Positions 35,208 to 43,812 of a stretch of 64,000 nt of DNA are shown piece by piece. The notes beneath the pieces were generated by a model. The model had not been told where the DNA came from. It saw nothing but the letters and a program-made list of their open reading frames with translations, and did not search any database. The position numbers and the translations under genes are program-made. The first letter of the stretch is position 1, and every line of letters starts with the position of its first letter. This DNA is from Paenibacillus albidus (GTDB lineage: Bacteria; Bacillota; Bacilli; Paenibacillales; Paenibacillaceae), in NCBI RefSeq assembly GCF_014644435.1, contig NZ_BMKR01000037.1:1-64000 (forward strand), in the 5' to 3' direction.

Positions 35208-36707
35208 TCAGGATTCAGCAGCTTCTCTTTTTTGGGAACGATCTCCTGTCAAACGGACGATTAGCGAAGCCGCCGCCAAAAATACAGCTACACCCGTTAT
35301 AATCATAAAAAAGGAATGATCAAAAGCAAACTGGCCTGCTGCTTGTAATGCCGCTGCTGCTTGTGAAGGCAAGCTCTCGGCAACAAGGAGCGCTTCATCC
35401 AGGCTGTCCTTCACCATCGCAGGAACCTGTAGATCAGAAGGAACTTTCATTGCCAGGGAATACCCCAGAGCTGACATGCTGCCGATAATAGCAATCCCCG
35501 ATGCTCCCCCGAGCTCATAGGCTACTTCCTCAATGGATGCAGCCATACCTGCTTTGTCCGCCGGGGCATAATTCATAATGGAATGAGAGGCGGCAGTCAT
35601 CCCTGCTCCCAAGCCTGCACCAAGCAAGCCCAACCCAAGAATCTGCCCGGCAACGCCTGCATTAAATTGCGTTAGATACACGCCCATTCCCAGAGCGGCA
35701 AGCAGAAGAGAGAAACTTTGGATACGGATAACATCCATTCGATGGAGCAAAGATCCGGTTAACGGGCCTGCAATGAGAGAGGCAGCCGGTATGCTTATCG
35801 TGTACAGCCCTGCCTGGAGTGGAGTCAGACCTTCCACCAGCTGAAGACGCTGGGTCACAATATATTGAATCCCCATCTGGGCAAATGCACCAACCAAAGC
35901 CGTTATAAATCCGCTGCTGAACCTTGTGATTCTGAATAAAGAAAGATCAATAAGCGGGCTGGCACTTTTGTTCTGACGGCGGATAAAGATGATTAGAGCC
36001 ACGACGCCAATAACGGCACCAATCACCGCGAATGTCGGGGAACCGCCACGCCGGGCAAACTCTTTGATGGAGTAGATGAGTCCCACCATAGCAACCATGA
36101 TTTGAATAGACCCAATGAGATCCCACTTCTTTTCTTTATTCCCGGCATGTTGCGGTACATAAATCAAGGTTAAGACAAGAGCAAGCATTGCAATCGGCAA
36201 ATTAATCAAGAAGACAGAACCCCACCAAAAATGTTCCAGAAGAAGGCCGCCCACGATAGGACCCAGTCCTGCACCACCGGAGGACACAGCCCCCCAAATA
36301 CCAATCGCCAGGGCACGCTCCCGTTCATTCGTAAACGTAACCCTGATGATCGACAATGTGGCCGGCATCATCATCGACGCTCCGACTGCAAGAAGAACCC
36401 GTGCCATTACCAATACAACCGGTACGGGAGAGAAAGCAGCTGTAAGTGAAGCTGCAGCAAATACGAGCAAACCGGAGGTAAAGATTTTTTTATAACCCAA
36501 GCGGTCGCCCAGTGTTCCCATTGCCGGGAGCAGACCCGCCATGACGAGCGAGTAGCCATTCAGTATCCATAACTTCTCCGATGCTGACGCGCCGAGGTCA
36601 TGGGTTAAGCTGGGTAAAGCGGTATACAGGATGGTCATATCCATCACAATAAGTAAAAGTGCGCTTGATACGATAGCCAGAATCATCCAACGTTTGAGTG
36701 TAGACAT
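35208..36707 (-). CDS. MFS multidrug exporter, 14-helix DHA2 family (QacA/SmvA-like)
   Basis: A proton-driven efflux pump of 499 residues with 14 predicted helices. Helix 1 carries VMDMTILYTALPSL, with the membrane Asp typical of QacA/SmvA-type pumps. The helix 2-3 loop is GTLGDRLGYKKIF, and WGAVSSGGAGLGPIVGGLL is the antiporter motif C. Such pumps export cationic biocides and dyes. It is divergent from a MerR-type regulator whose likely operator lies inside this gene's promoter. Confidence 0.9.
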   Translation of the reverse strand: MSTLKRWMILAIVSSALLLIVMDMTILYTALPSLTHDLGASASEKLWILNGYSLVMAGLLPAMGTLGDRLGYKKIFTSGLLVFAAASLTAAFSPVPVVLVMARVLLAVGASMMMPATLSIIRVTFTNERERALAIGIWGAVSSGGAGLGPIVGGLLLEHFWWGSVFLINLPIAMLALVLTLIYVPQHAGNKEKKWDLIGSIQIMVAMVGLIYSIKEFARRGGSPTFAVIGAVIGVVALIIFIRRQNKSASPLIDLSLFRITRFSSGFITALVGAFAQMGIQYIVTQRLQLVEGLTPLQAGLYTISIPAASLIAGPLTGSLLHRMDVIRIQSFSLLLAALGMGVYLTQFNAGVAGQILGLGLLGAGLGAGMTAASHSIMNYAPADKAGMAASIEEVAYELGGASGIAIIGSMSALGYSLAMKVPSDLQVPAMVKDSLDEALLVAESLPSQAAAALQAAGQFAFDHSFFMIITGVAVFLAAASLIVRLTGDRSQKREAAES

Positions 36708-36746
36708 GTTGTTCCCCCATCAATACAAATTAAGTTTTCATTTAGA

Positions 36747-36777
36747 ACGATAAACTATCGGGTAACCCGATAGTCAA
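36747..36777 (-). promoter_or_regulatory. MerR-type promoter with 19-base spacer and embedded operator
   Basis: On the minus strand TTGACT (36777-36772) and TATCGT (36752-36747) are separated by exactly 19 bases, the over-long spacing of MerR-family-controlled promoters. The spacer is filled by a perfect inverted repeat, ACTATCGGGT and ACCCGATAGT around one central base (36754-36774). It drives the DHA2 exporter, and the divergent MerR regulator gene starts 60 bases away. Confidence 0.85.
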
Positions 36778-36836
36778 GTTCCAATATACAGACTACAATA
36801 GAAATACGAAACTTGTAGAGGACAAAGGAGAACGCG

Positions 36837-37691
36837 ATGCCGGAGAATTTCCATCAATATTTGACTACCAGTGAGTTTGCCAGAACTTGCGGAGTCACCA
36901 AACATACCTTGTTTCATTATGATGAAATCGGGCTCTTAAAACCGGAATTCACGAATTCAAAAGGTTATCGTTATTACTCCGTTCAGCAATGCTACGTGCT
37001 GGATATTATAAATGTGCTGAAAAAAGCGGGGAGATCCCTGCAGGAAATCAAAGGATTTATTCAGAATCAGAACACCCCTCTGCTCTTGGAACTGTTCAGA
37101 CAGAAACTGCAGGTCCTGGAAGCGGAACGGGCTAAAATTAAAAAAATGCAAAATCTGCTGGAAAATGCGATTGAAATGACAGAGCAAGCTCAGGAGACAC
37201 TGTACACCGGACCTTCGTTGGAGGAATGTGAGGAAGAATACTTCATTGCTTCTAAGTTGAAGCGGGGAGATGGCGACAAAGAGTTCGCCCACAAATTAAA
37301 TGAACATCGGGATTATTGCGAAAATCAGTTCATTGATTGTGAGTTTCCGATCTGGACTATTTTATGCAAGGAGCATTTTGAGTCAGGGGATTATTATCCG
37401 GACTATATTTCCAATAAGCTCAGGACTCCGATTCCGGGAGAACGATTGCTCCGCAAGCCCAAAGGACTGTATGTGGTCCTGAATCATAGAGGATCCTACG
37501 AAACTATGTCTGAATCTTATTCCATAATCAAAGAATTTATCGAGCACAAAGGGATGGCTGTATGTGGCGAGGCGTACGCTGTGGACTTGCTCAACTATTT
37601 CGCAGAAAAAAATCCGGAGCACTATGTCGTTCAGATTTCAGTTAAAGTTTCAACAGTAAGCAACGATGCTTTAGAAATGCCGGAGCAATAA
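36837..37691 (+). CDS. MerR-family transcriptional activator with GyrI-like effector domain (BltR/BmrR type)
   Basis: A 284-residue regulator. The N-terminal winged helix is LTTSEFARTCGVTKHTLFHYDEIGLLKPEFTNSKGYRYYS, followed by the long dimerisation helix (about 80-120) and a C-terminal GyrI-like small-molecule-binding domain (about 130-280) containing RKPKGLYVVLNHRGSYETMSESY, as in multidrug-binding BmrR and BltR. It should activate the divergent DHA2 exporter on drug binding. ATG 36837 follows AAAGGAGAACGCG. A terminator lies 15 bases after the stop. Confidence 0.9.
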   Translation: MPENFHQYLTTSEFARTCGVTKHTLFHYDEIGLLKPEFTNSKGYRYYSVQQCYVLDIINVLKKAGRSLQEIKGFIQNQNTPLLLELFRQKLQVLEAERAKIKKMQNLLENAIEMTEQAQETLYTGPSLEECEEEYFIASKLKRGDGDKEFAHKLNEHRDYCENQFIDCEFPIWTILCKEHFESGDYYPDYISNKLRTPIPGERLLRKPKGLYVVLNHRGSYETMSESYSIIKEFIEHKGMAVCGEAYAVDLLNYFAEKNPEHYVVQISVKVSTVSNDALEMPEQ

Positions 37692-37703
37692 GATTCAGCG
37701 GGT

Positions 37704-37737
37704 ACAAAAAAGGATCTCCATGCAGAGATCCTTTACT
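37704..37737 (+). terminator. Terminator after the MerR gene
   Basis: AAAGGATCTC and GAGATCCTTT form a perfect ten-base stem with a six-base loop, followed by a short T-poor tail (ACTTCC) on this strand and AAAAAA before it. Confidence 0.78.
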
Positions 37738-37781
37738 TCCGGGGCCATATTCGACCTGATTCCTGTGGCATCAGTGCGTAT

Positions 37782-37885
37782 TTAGATGAAATTATGTTTG
37801 TTCTCTTTAACCCACTCGGCAAAAGTTTTAGCTGGTTTCCCCGTCACTTCTTCTACTGTCGGCAGAACGGTATAAATTTCCGCCG
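37782..37885 (-). pseudogene. C-terminal remnant of an NmrA/NAD(P)H-binding oxidoreductase
   Basis: The last 33 residues of a minus-strand frame, reading PAEIYTVLPTVEEVTGKPAKTFAEWVKENK, match the C-terminus of NmrA-like NAD(P)-binding proteins. Nothing of the Rossmann fold precedes it; the preceding ~27 residues are unrelated. A leftover of a deleted gene. Confidence 0.6.
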
Positions 37886-38130
37886 GTGGATCGCTCCAAA
37901 CAATTAATATTAGGGGATAAGTTTGAGCTGATTGTTTAGTGTTGAACCCGCACATTGCCACCAAACAAATACAAAGACGCGCATTAGCAACTATGCGCGT
38001 CTTTGTTCATAAACCTATATTAAACGACCCTCTTATAATCACGAAACCTGAAGGTAAGAATACCGTAATAAAGGGTAACTAAAGAGTAAGGCCGCGCTAA
38101 GCCGGCTTATACAACCCTGGAGGAGGGATC

Positions 38131-38346
38131 ATGATGCTCAAAAAAATACTCGGCAAAGTGCTGCACTCCATGGAACACTCCAAACATGGAGGGCGCAACA
38201 GACATTCAAGCAGTCATAAAGGGAGGCCTGTATACGGCAGACATTCAAGCAGCAGCCACGGATACAAGCGACATTCATCTTCAGACTCACGCCGCGGAGG
38301 AAGCGGACATAAATATTATAAGAACCGCTACGGCAGTTCAAGCTGA
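38131..38346 (+). CDS. Small Ser/His/Arg-rich basic protein
   Basis: A 71-residue protein with no recognised family. It starts with a short amphipathic helix (MMLKKILGKVLHSM), then becomes extremely rich in Ser, His, Arg, Gly and Tyr, with RHSSS three times (24-28, 37-41, 47-51). AGGAGGG precedes the ATG pair at good spacing, and a strong terminator follows, so it is very likely expressed. Basic Ser-rich proteins of this style occur in spore coats (CotB/CotG type), where they are phosphorylated; that comparison is by composition only. The convergent neighbour is a protein-kinase gene. Confidence 0.72.
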   Translation: MMLKKILGKVLHSMEHSKHGGRNRHSSSHKGRPVYGRHSSSSHGYKRHSSSDSRRGGSGHKYYKNRYGSSS

Positions 38347-38373
38347 TTCTTGCCTGAACATGCTGCACGAATC

Positions 38374-38414
38374 TAAGGCGCCTTTCACCTTTTTGGCTGA
38401 AGGCGCCTTTTTGT
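38374..38414. terminator. Bidirectional terminator between the basic protein and kinase genes
   Basis: AAGGCGCCTTTCA and TGAAGGCGCCTTTTT form a long stem of 12-13 pairs with flanking T-run (plus strand). It lies between two convergent genes. Confidence 0.88.
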
Positions 38415-38421
38415 GCGGCGA

Positions 38422-39237
38422 TCACCGCAAGCTTTCATACAAAACCTCGGCCTCACGGACAAACAAGGCTGTATCTGGATAGGTGGCCTCTTCCCCAAGA
38501 AGCCGGGAAAGAATATGCAGCATACCAGGCGATAAATTCAGTTCTTCCCGCCAGCTCCGTTCCGTTCCTTCCGGTTCAGGCCGGTAACCGGAATACAGCA
38601 TGAACAGCATTAACTGTCCTATGTCATACAAATCCGAGGCGATAACCGGCGGCATCCGTTTCGGCATCTCCTCCGCCTGCGGCTTTCGCCCTGCAAGCAC
38701 CGTGTCCACCTCTCCAATCCGCCTTGCTAATCCGAAATCAATTAAATATAACTCTTCATTCTGGAGGATCACATTAGGAATCCGCAGATCAAGGTGAACG
38801 TATCCACGTGAATGGACATGGGCTACCAGCTCCATCAGCCTCAAGGTCGTGGCCAGACACTCCCGCTCCCCGTAGACGATGTGCCCATCAAAGATCAAAT
38901 CTTCCAACGTGTTACCCTCAATATAATCGGTTACCAGCCAGTTTGAGCCTTTGTACTCAAAAAAATCACGGCACGCAGGAATGTTGGGATGATCCATGGA
39001 CCGTAAGATATTACTTTCCTTGCTAAGCATAGCCCGGCCTACCGCTTTTTTGCTCGGTCTGGACTGTTTGACGGCTAAAAGAGCTCCATCTCTAGAGTCA
39101 CAGCACCGGTAAGTAAGCCCGTAGCTCCCTTCCCCTAACAGGGATTCTATCTGATACCGTTCACCGATAAGGGCCCCTTCCGGGAGCGGATAATCCCGCC
39201 AGGCCCGAACAAATCCGCGCCACTTTTCAAATGCCAT
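38422..39237 (-). CDS. Hanks-type Ser/Thr protein kinase
   Basis: A cytoplasmic kinase domain of 271 residues with no membrane segment. The glycine loop is LLGEGSYGLTY (33-43), the ATP lysine K57 (LAVKQS), the helix-C glutamate E74, the catalytic loop HLDLRIPN (148-155) with Asp150 and Asn155, and DFG at 167-169. Arg152 stands where most Ser/Thr kinases have Lys, so catalysis may differ although all metal and nucleotide residues are kept. The C-lobe is shortened. Bacillus YbdM-type kinases are comparable. It converges with the small RHSSS-repeat protein, a plausible but unproven substrate. Confidence 0.86.
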   Translation of the reverse strand: MAFEKWRGFVRAWRDYPLPEGALIGERYQIESLLGEGSYGLTYRCCDSRDGALLAVKQSRPSKKAVGRAMLSKESNILRSMDHPNIPACRDFFEYKGSNWLVTDYIEGNTLEDLIFDGHIVYGERECLATTLRLMELVAHVHSRGYVHLDLRIPNVILQNEELYLIDFGLARRIGEVDTVLAGRKPQAEEMPKRMPPVIASDLYDIGQLMLFMLYSGYRPEPEGTERSWREELNLSPGMLHILSRLLGEEATYPDTALFVREAEVLYESLR

Positions 39238-39318
39238 TCCTTTTTCCTTCCTCCGTTCTCTAAAAACGTATAGGATGCTATGCTACCTGGTGGCGATTGT
39301 CTCGAGGTGGCCGAATCT

Positions 39319-39472
39319 TTAATACAATGGCTTAGGCACCATTTGATTGCGCTCCATCAGCGCCCACAATTGTTCGACCACATCCGCTTCAGAATTGGGC
39401 ATGGAGCGGGTAATCCACCATTCTATCATTCCAGCGATAGCCGAAGCCAGAAATTGTACCAGCATCTCCTAG
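39319..39472 (-). pseudogene. C-terminal remnant of a TetR-family regulator
   Basis: A minus-strand frame ending at 39319 reads MLVQFLASAIAGMIEWWITRSMPNSE and ends in EQLWALMERNQMVPKPLY, which is the typical last helix pair of TetR-family ligand domains (the IEWWI...M motif). No DNA-binding domain or remaining body is found upstream, where the GNAT gene begins. A deletion remnant. Confidence 0.65.
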
Positions 39473-39524
39473 CGAAGTGAAAGTGACACAGCATTTTTGT
39501 TCCTTTCTTCGTTCTTCGGCTAAC

Positions 39525-40052
39525 CTACTCAAGATCCTGATATTCTGTTTCAAGTATTGACATAATTATCAATGATTCATATTTATTATCCGTTCTAATA
39601 CATTCCCTAATTGTACCCTCAATCGTAAATCCACATTTATGATAAACATGTTTAGCTCTATGGTTATGCTCTTTAACATCAAGCCATAATCTATGTGCCA
39701 TATATTTTTTGAAACAAATTTCTTTAATCAGTCTTACACATTCATGTCCAAATCCATGTCCTTTATCAGATATTACTATTCTGAGTAATTCAATACTATT
39801 ATTATAGTCCTCAAGTCCAGCCAAAATTATATATCCTACTATTCGTTCGTTCATTTTTGATTGTATTATGATGTGTTCTTTATCAGGATCACCAATCGCT
39901 GCAAAGTGCTGATACTTGGTCCACTGAGTAATGAATCTGTTGTTTTCTGTTGAAGACTCCTGATTCAAAACAAAATCTATGTCCTCTTCATCAGTTCTTT
40001 TTAAGATTAATAATTCTGATTCAATTATTATCTCTGAGGGCAATATTCCCAC
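39525..40052 (-). CDS. GNAT-family N-acetyltransferase (RimJ-like)
   Basis: A 175-residue acetyltransferase. The acetyl-CoA loop is DKGHGFGHECVRLIKEICF (about 103-121), preceded by VGYIILAG, and the C-terminal segment has WLDVKEHNHRAKHVYHKCGF, the RimJ/RimL pattern. The target is unknown. The coding sequence is markedly AT-richer than the genes to its left, suggesting different origin. The start is GTG 40052 or TTG nearby (40043); AAGGGA lies upstream. Confidence 0.82.
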   Translation of the reverse strand: MGILPSEIIIESELLILKRTDEEDIDFVLNQESSTENNRFITQWTKYQHFAAIGDPDKEHIIIQSKMNERIVGYIILAGLEDYNNSIELLRIVISDKGHGFGHECVRLIKEICFKKYMAHRLWLDVKEHNHRAKHVYHKCGFTIEGTIRECIRTDNKYESLIIMSILETEYQDLE

Positions 40053-40194
40053 ATCCCTTGATAGATTTGGAACAGCGCTTGATACACACGGACTGAGGAT
40101 ACATCCTCAAAAGCGGATGGAAATTCCACTGTTTCGCCGAACAGGGAATAACCAAAGTGTATCACCATAATGAAATCAAGTATAACAGAGAAAA

Positions 40195-40275
40195 TTAGTA
40201 GTTCAGAATCACCGGCTCCTTGAACCACAGCGCATGCACTAACTCCCGCAGGAACTTTAAATCCCGGACCTTTTC
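40195..40275 (-). pseudogene. CotJC (manganese-catalase-like coat protein) C-terminal remnant
   Basis: A minus-strand frame reads VRDLKFLRELVHALWFKEPVILNY before its stop. It lines up with the CotJC C-terminus (LQDSLKFLREREIVHALRFKE), with small deletions. Only about 25 codons survive. Similar remnants occur at 49.3 and 57.6 kb. The 120 bases to its left show no recognisable gene. Confidence 0.55.
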
Positions 40276-40285
40276 AAGTCCTGCT

Positions 40286-41488
40286 TTACTGTGGAGGAAA
40301 GGAGTGTCTCTTGGCACTCCAGGCAACGAAAAGCGCGAGGAATGAGAGAATAAACAATGTCCATGAAAAAGAACCGGTACCCAAATCTTCAAGTAAAATG
40401 CCCCCAGCCACGCCGCCAGCAGCGATAGCCAAATTCCAAACCGTAGTATTAATAGGCATTACCATATCTACTTTGCTCTCCCCGGAAGCTCCGGCAAGCG
40501 CCGTTTGCAGCAATGTTGCTGCGCCGCCGAAGGTTAAGCCCCATACCGTCACAATGATATAGATCATGAAGGGATGGTTGTTGCTATAACCCATGGCAAT
40601 AGAAAGGATAGCAAAAGCCGCAAGGCTGATTAGAACAAGTATCCTCAGCCAGCGGTCGATGAGCATACCTGTTATCCAAATGCCAATCAATGCTGCACAG
40701 CCGAAGAAAGTCAGCGCCACGCCCACACTTTCCCCTAAGCCATTATCGGCCAGAAACGGGGCAATATAAGTATAAAGGACATTATGTGCTGTCATCCAAG
40801 TCAGTACTACAAAAAGTATAGGCCTCACTCCTGGTGTAGTCAGGACTTCATAAACCGAGCTTTGTTTATCTGTGGATTGTCCAGGATAATCCGGCACCTT
40901 CCATAGTACCCACGCAATCAATACAACGGTCAACGCCGACATTATCCCAAAAACGGCACGCCAGCCCATGAGGCTGCCAAGAAAAGTTCCCGCAGGTACA
41001 CCTATAGCCAAAGCGATAGGCGTTCCAACCATCGCAACCGCCATCCCCCGCCCCCTAAGTTTACTGGGTACCATACGAAGCGCATACCCCCCGATCATAC
41101 CCCACAGCACACCGGCAGATACCCCTGCGAACAGCCGGGCTGCTAAAATAACTGGATAACTCGCAGAAACCGCTGTGATACTGTTAAAAACCAAAAATCC
41201 ACCAATAGCCAGCAGCAGCAGCGGACGCCTCCGCCACCCGCGGGTAACAATAGCTACCGGAATGGCCGCAACCAGGGAGCCAATGGCATATACAGTAACT
41301 AGTTGACCTGCCATAGCTTCTGAAATATGCAGCCCTTGGCTTATTTGGGGAAGCAAACCAGCAGGAATCGTCTCCGTCATTATACAGATAAACCCTGTCA
41401 TGGCCAAAGCGAGTAATCCAAGCCATGGAAAGGTCTCAGAAGATGCCGCAGGATTGCTTTCTGTACCAGAAACTTTAATATTAGACAT
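40286..41488 (-). CDS. MFS transporter, AraJ/YdhP-type
   Basis: A 400-residue, 12-helix transporter. ETIPAGLLPQISQGLHISEAMAGQLVTVYAIG is the opening signature of the arabinose-efflux (AraJ/YdhP/YdeA) group, and RLFAGVSAGVLWGMIGGYALRMVP the central motif. Members export sugars, nucleosides or drugs. ATG 41488 follows AAGGAGG; an in-frame extension to 41557 runs through the promoter and is not coding. The promoter has consensus boxes, and a TetR-type gene is divergent, so the transporter is probably repressed by it. Confidence 0.88.
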   Translation of the reverse strand: MSNIKVSGTESNPAASSETFPWLGLLALAMTGFICIMTETIPAGLLPQISQGLHISEAMAGQLVTVYAIGSLVAAIPVAIVTRGWRRRPLLLLAIGGFLVFNSITAVSASYPVILAARLFAGVSAGVLWGMIGGYALRMVPSKLRGRGMAVAMVGTPIALAIGVPAGTFLGSLMGWRAVFGIMSALTVVLIAWVLWKVPDYPGQSTDKQSSVYEVLTTPGVRPILFVVLTWMTAHNVLYTYIAPFLADNGLGESVGVALTFFGCAALIGIWITGMLIDRWLRILVLISLAAFAILSIAMGYSNNHPFMIYIIVTVWGLTFGGAATLLQTALAGASGESKVDMVMPINTTVWNLAIAAGGVAGGILLEDLGTGSFSWTLFILSFLALFVAWSAKRHSFPPQ

Positions 41489-41511
41489 TTGTGCCTCCTT
41501 GTTTTTATTTT

Positions 41512-41579
41512 TGGATCGATCATTCCATATATTAAACGCCAGGATCAAACTTGTCAACGACTTATGGATCGATTAGTAT
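41512..41579. promoter_or_regulatory. Divergent overlapping promoters with paired TetR-type operators
   Basis: Minus strand: TTGACA (41557-41552), 17 bases, TAATAT (41534-41529), driving the MFS gene. Plus strand: TTGTCA (41551-41556), 17 bases, TAGTAT (41574-41579), driving the tetR gene. The two -35 boxes overlap. The sequence TGGATCGAT occurs at 41513-41521 (just downstream of the minus -10) and at 41565-41573 (inside the plus spacer). These are the natural candidates for the regulator's binding sites. Confidence 0.8.
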
Positions 41580-41608
41580 ATAAGTATGAAAGGAAAGGAG
41601 CATGTCCT

Positions 41609-42211
41609 ATGGTTAGAACAGGACGACCACGAAAATTTAACCGTGAAGAAGCAGTCTCGAGAGCGATGATGTTATTTTGGGAACATGGATATGATTCGAC
41701 CTCATTAGCTGAGCTGAAAAAGGGCATGGGCGGCATCTCCTCTGCCAGCTTTTATGCAGCTTTTGAATCTAAAGATGCACTGTTCAAAGAAGTGCTGGCG
41801 CGATATTTAGCTACCTTTGGTCAGGTATCGGCAAGTCTTACAGATCCGTCGCTTTCACCGCGCACAGCCATTGAATTAACAATAAGAAGTTCGGCTAAGA
41901 TGCAGACAGAGCAGACGCATCCCTTGGGGTGTTTGGTCGTACTGTCCGCTAACACCTGTTCAGCGGATAACGTCCATATACGTGAACTTTTGACCAAGGA
42001 AAGGGCCGCGACAAGGCACAAGATCTATGCCTGCATAAAGCGCGCTGTCATGAATGAAGAACTTGCTGAATCCACAGATATTGCTATGTTAACCACGTTA
42101 TTCAATACCTTTCTTGAAGGGATATCAACAGAGGCCCGGGACGGAATCCCGTTTGAAGTCATTAATGCTGCCGTTACCAAATTGATGGAGGTTTGGGATA
42201 TGTCTAAATAA
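41609..42211 (+). CDS. TetR/AcrR-family transcriptional repressor
   Basis: A 200-residue repressor. The N-terminal helix-turn-helix is FWEHGYDSTSLAELKKGMGGISSASFYAAFESKDALFKEV, preceded by RTGRPRKFNREEAV, and the ligand domain contains HPLGCLVVLSANTC, the conserved cysteine segment of this TetR subgroup. ATG 41609 follows AAAGGAG; upstream in-frame codons lie over the promoter. Expected to repress itself and the divergent MFS gene. A terminator follows immediately. Confidence 0.9.
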   Translation: MVRTGRPRKFNREEAVSRAMMLFWEHGYDSTSLAELKKGMGGISSASFYAAFESKDALFKEVLARYLATFGQVSASLTDPSLSPRTAIELTIRSSAKMQTEQTHPLGCLVVLSANTCSADNVHIRELLTKERAATRHKIYACIKRAVMNEELAESTDIAMLTTLFNTFLEGISTEARDGIPFEVINAAVTKLMEVWDMSK

Positions 42212-42244
42212 AAAGAGCAACCCGTTTTGGGCTGCTCTTTTATA
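42209..42244 (+). terminator. Terminator after tetR (convergent with the GH4 gene)
   Basis: AAAGAGCAACCC and GGGCTGCTCTTT form an imperfect stem with a GTTTT loop, followed by TTATATTTG. It also has A-runs on the other side and may serve the convergent GH4 gene. Confidence 0.85.
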
Positions 42245-42259
42245 TTTGTATTTCCTGCC

Positions 42260-43648
42260 TTACTCGTACCAATATCCGGGGATGACCTCCTTTTCCAGTT
42301 CCAACAACTCTTTAATAATCATATCTGCATCATGGATGGAACTCACAAGCGGATCAGTCATCATCGCTCTTCTCAATTTCGTGAAGCTCCGCTCTACAAC
42401 AGCCTCCGCCGTTAGTTCGTGCGTATCCAGCGCTAGCTCCTGCATCCCCCGAATTCCCCGCGGCATTTCACCTACATGAAGCGGATTGATTCCATCCATG
42501 TTTACTTCGCTTAACAACTCAAGGAACGAGTCGTCATTCATGTTGTTCACCGCGCCGTTATTGAGCGTATTAATAAAGTAGCGCTTGCCCAAATTCCCCA
42601 CCATGTTTTCGATAATATCCGTCGCGTGATCGGGTTCAAAGGATTTCATATAATCGGCGATCGGGTGTTTTCCGGAAATGAAGTCATCCACTTGCTGCCA
42701 CATCTCCTCATGCCGCTTGTACCGGTCTTCCGTTTCCCAAATCGCTAAAGGCGGAATGGCGTCTTCCGTCTTGCCCAGGCCCTGCCAGTACCGGACGTAT
42801 TCTTTGGTATGGGCCGTACATGTTGGAATATATCCGAAAATGTTATAAAGTTCATACGTGATGGCATCGTTATAAAGCGCCTTCGCCCCTCTATCGCCGC
42901 CATTGTTCTCCGTTCCCGCCGACCTTCTTAATGCCTCAGCGATCGGGGGCATGACATCCTTTCCATCATACTCCGCCTTAAGCAACCAGGTGAAATGATT
43001 GACACCGGCCACCCGGAAATCAAATCTCCGGTCGATCTCCTCGTTGAATTCACTTTTATCCTGAATGATACCCGCCCGAATCGCATAAGAAACTTTCTTG
43101 TGCGGCATGTGATGAGAGTCGCAAAGCGCGAAAGATTTTAGTTTCGGCGCATATCGGCTTAACGCGATCCCGTGGACGGTGGATGGGTTGATGTAATTGA
43201 TGACCCAGGCATTAGGACAAAGTTCCTCAATGTCTTTGGCACATTCCATAATGACCGGCAGTTCTCTCATGGCTCTAAAAATCCCGCCTGCGCCGATGGT
43301 ATCCCCGGAACACATGCGAATGCCGTATTTTAATGAAACCTGGCAATCGATGCCGCGATATTTTACCGTATCCTCGGCAAAGCTGAGAACGACAAAATCT
43401 GCGCCCTTCAGTACTTCTCTCCGATTCGTCGAGCCCTCCACTCTAAGAGGGATGTTATTTTCCTTAGCAACCATTTCAGCGAGTCTAACCATCTTGGCTA
43501 GTTTTTTTTCATCTGTATCTACCAAAGCAAGCGTCCCGTTATTCAAATATCTAGAGTCAACCATTTGCCAGATCGATTGCCGCCCAAAAAACAAACTTCC
43601 CGCCCCGATGACAACCACCTTCGGTTGTGTAACTTGCGCATCTATCAT
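42260..43648 (-). CDS. Family 4 glycoside hydrolase (alpha-glucosidase/alpha-galactosidase type)
   Basis: A 462-residue GH4 enzyme, which uses NAD+ and a divalent metal in an oxidation-elimination mechanism. The Rossmann motif VVVIGAGSLFFGRQSI is near the N-terminus. The metal ligands are Cys in ALCDSHHMPH and His in RVAGVNHFTWLL, and INYINPSTVHG is the substrate motif. CDSHH and the GVNHFTW block fit the alpha-galactosidase/alpha-glucosidase/galacturonidase (MelA, AglA, LplD) groups; the choice among them is open. ATG 43648 lies seven bases after AGGAGGG. An AraC-type regulator is divergent and probably controls it. Confidence 0.9.
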   Translation of the reverse strand: MIDAQVTQPKVVVIGAGSLFFGRQSIWQMVDSRYLNNGTLALVDTDEKKLAKMVRLAEMVAKENNIPLRVEGSTNRREVLKGADFVVLSFAEDTVKYRGIDCQVSLKYGIRMCSGDTIGAGGIFRAMRELPVIMECAKDIEELCPNAWVINYINPSTVHGIALSRYAPKLKSFALCDSHHMPHKKVSYAIRAGIIQDKSEFNEEIDRRFDFRVAGVNHFTWLLKAEYDGKDVMPPIAEALRRSAGTENNGGDRGAKALYNDAITYELYNIFGYIPTCTAHTKEYVRYWQGLGKTEDAIPPLAIWETEDRYKRHEEMWQQVDDFISGKHPIADYMKSFEPDHATDIIENMVGNLGKRYFINTLNNGAVNNMNDDSFLELLSEVNMDGINPLHVGEMPRGIRGMQELALDTHELTAEAVVERSFTKLRRAMMTDPLVSSIHDADMIIKELLELEKEVIPGYWYE

Positions 43649-43812
43649 GATCAAACCCTCCTAAATTGGTATAACCCTATTATAGAAGTATGGTTCGAAA
43701 GTAGAATATGAGATGGTTTCACTTCCATGTCAAATAGTATGATTATCTGTATCCATTAAACCAATGTTACTTTATAATTATGTGAAAAATGTCTAAGGGT
43801 AGAGGGATGGCA

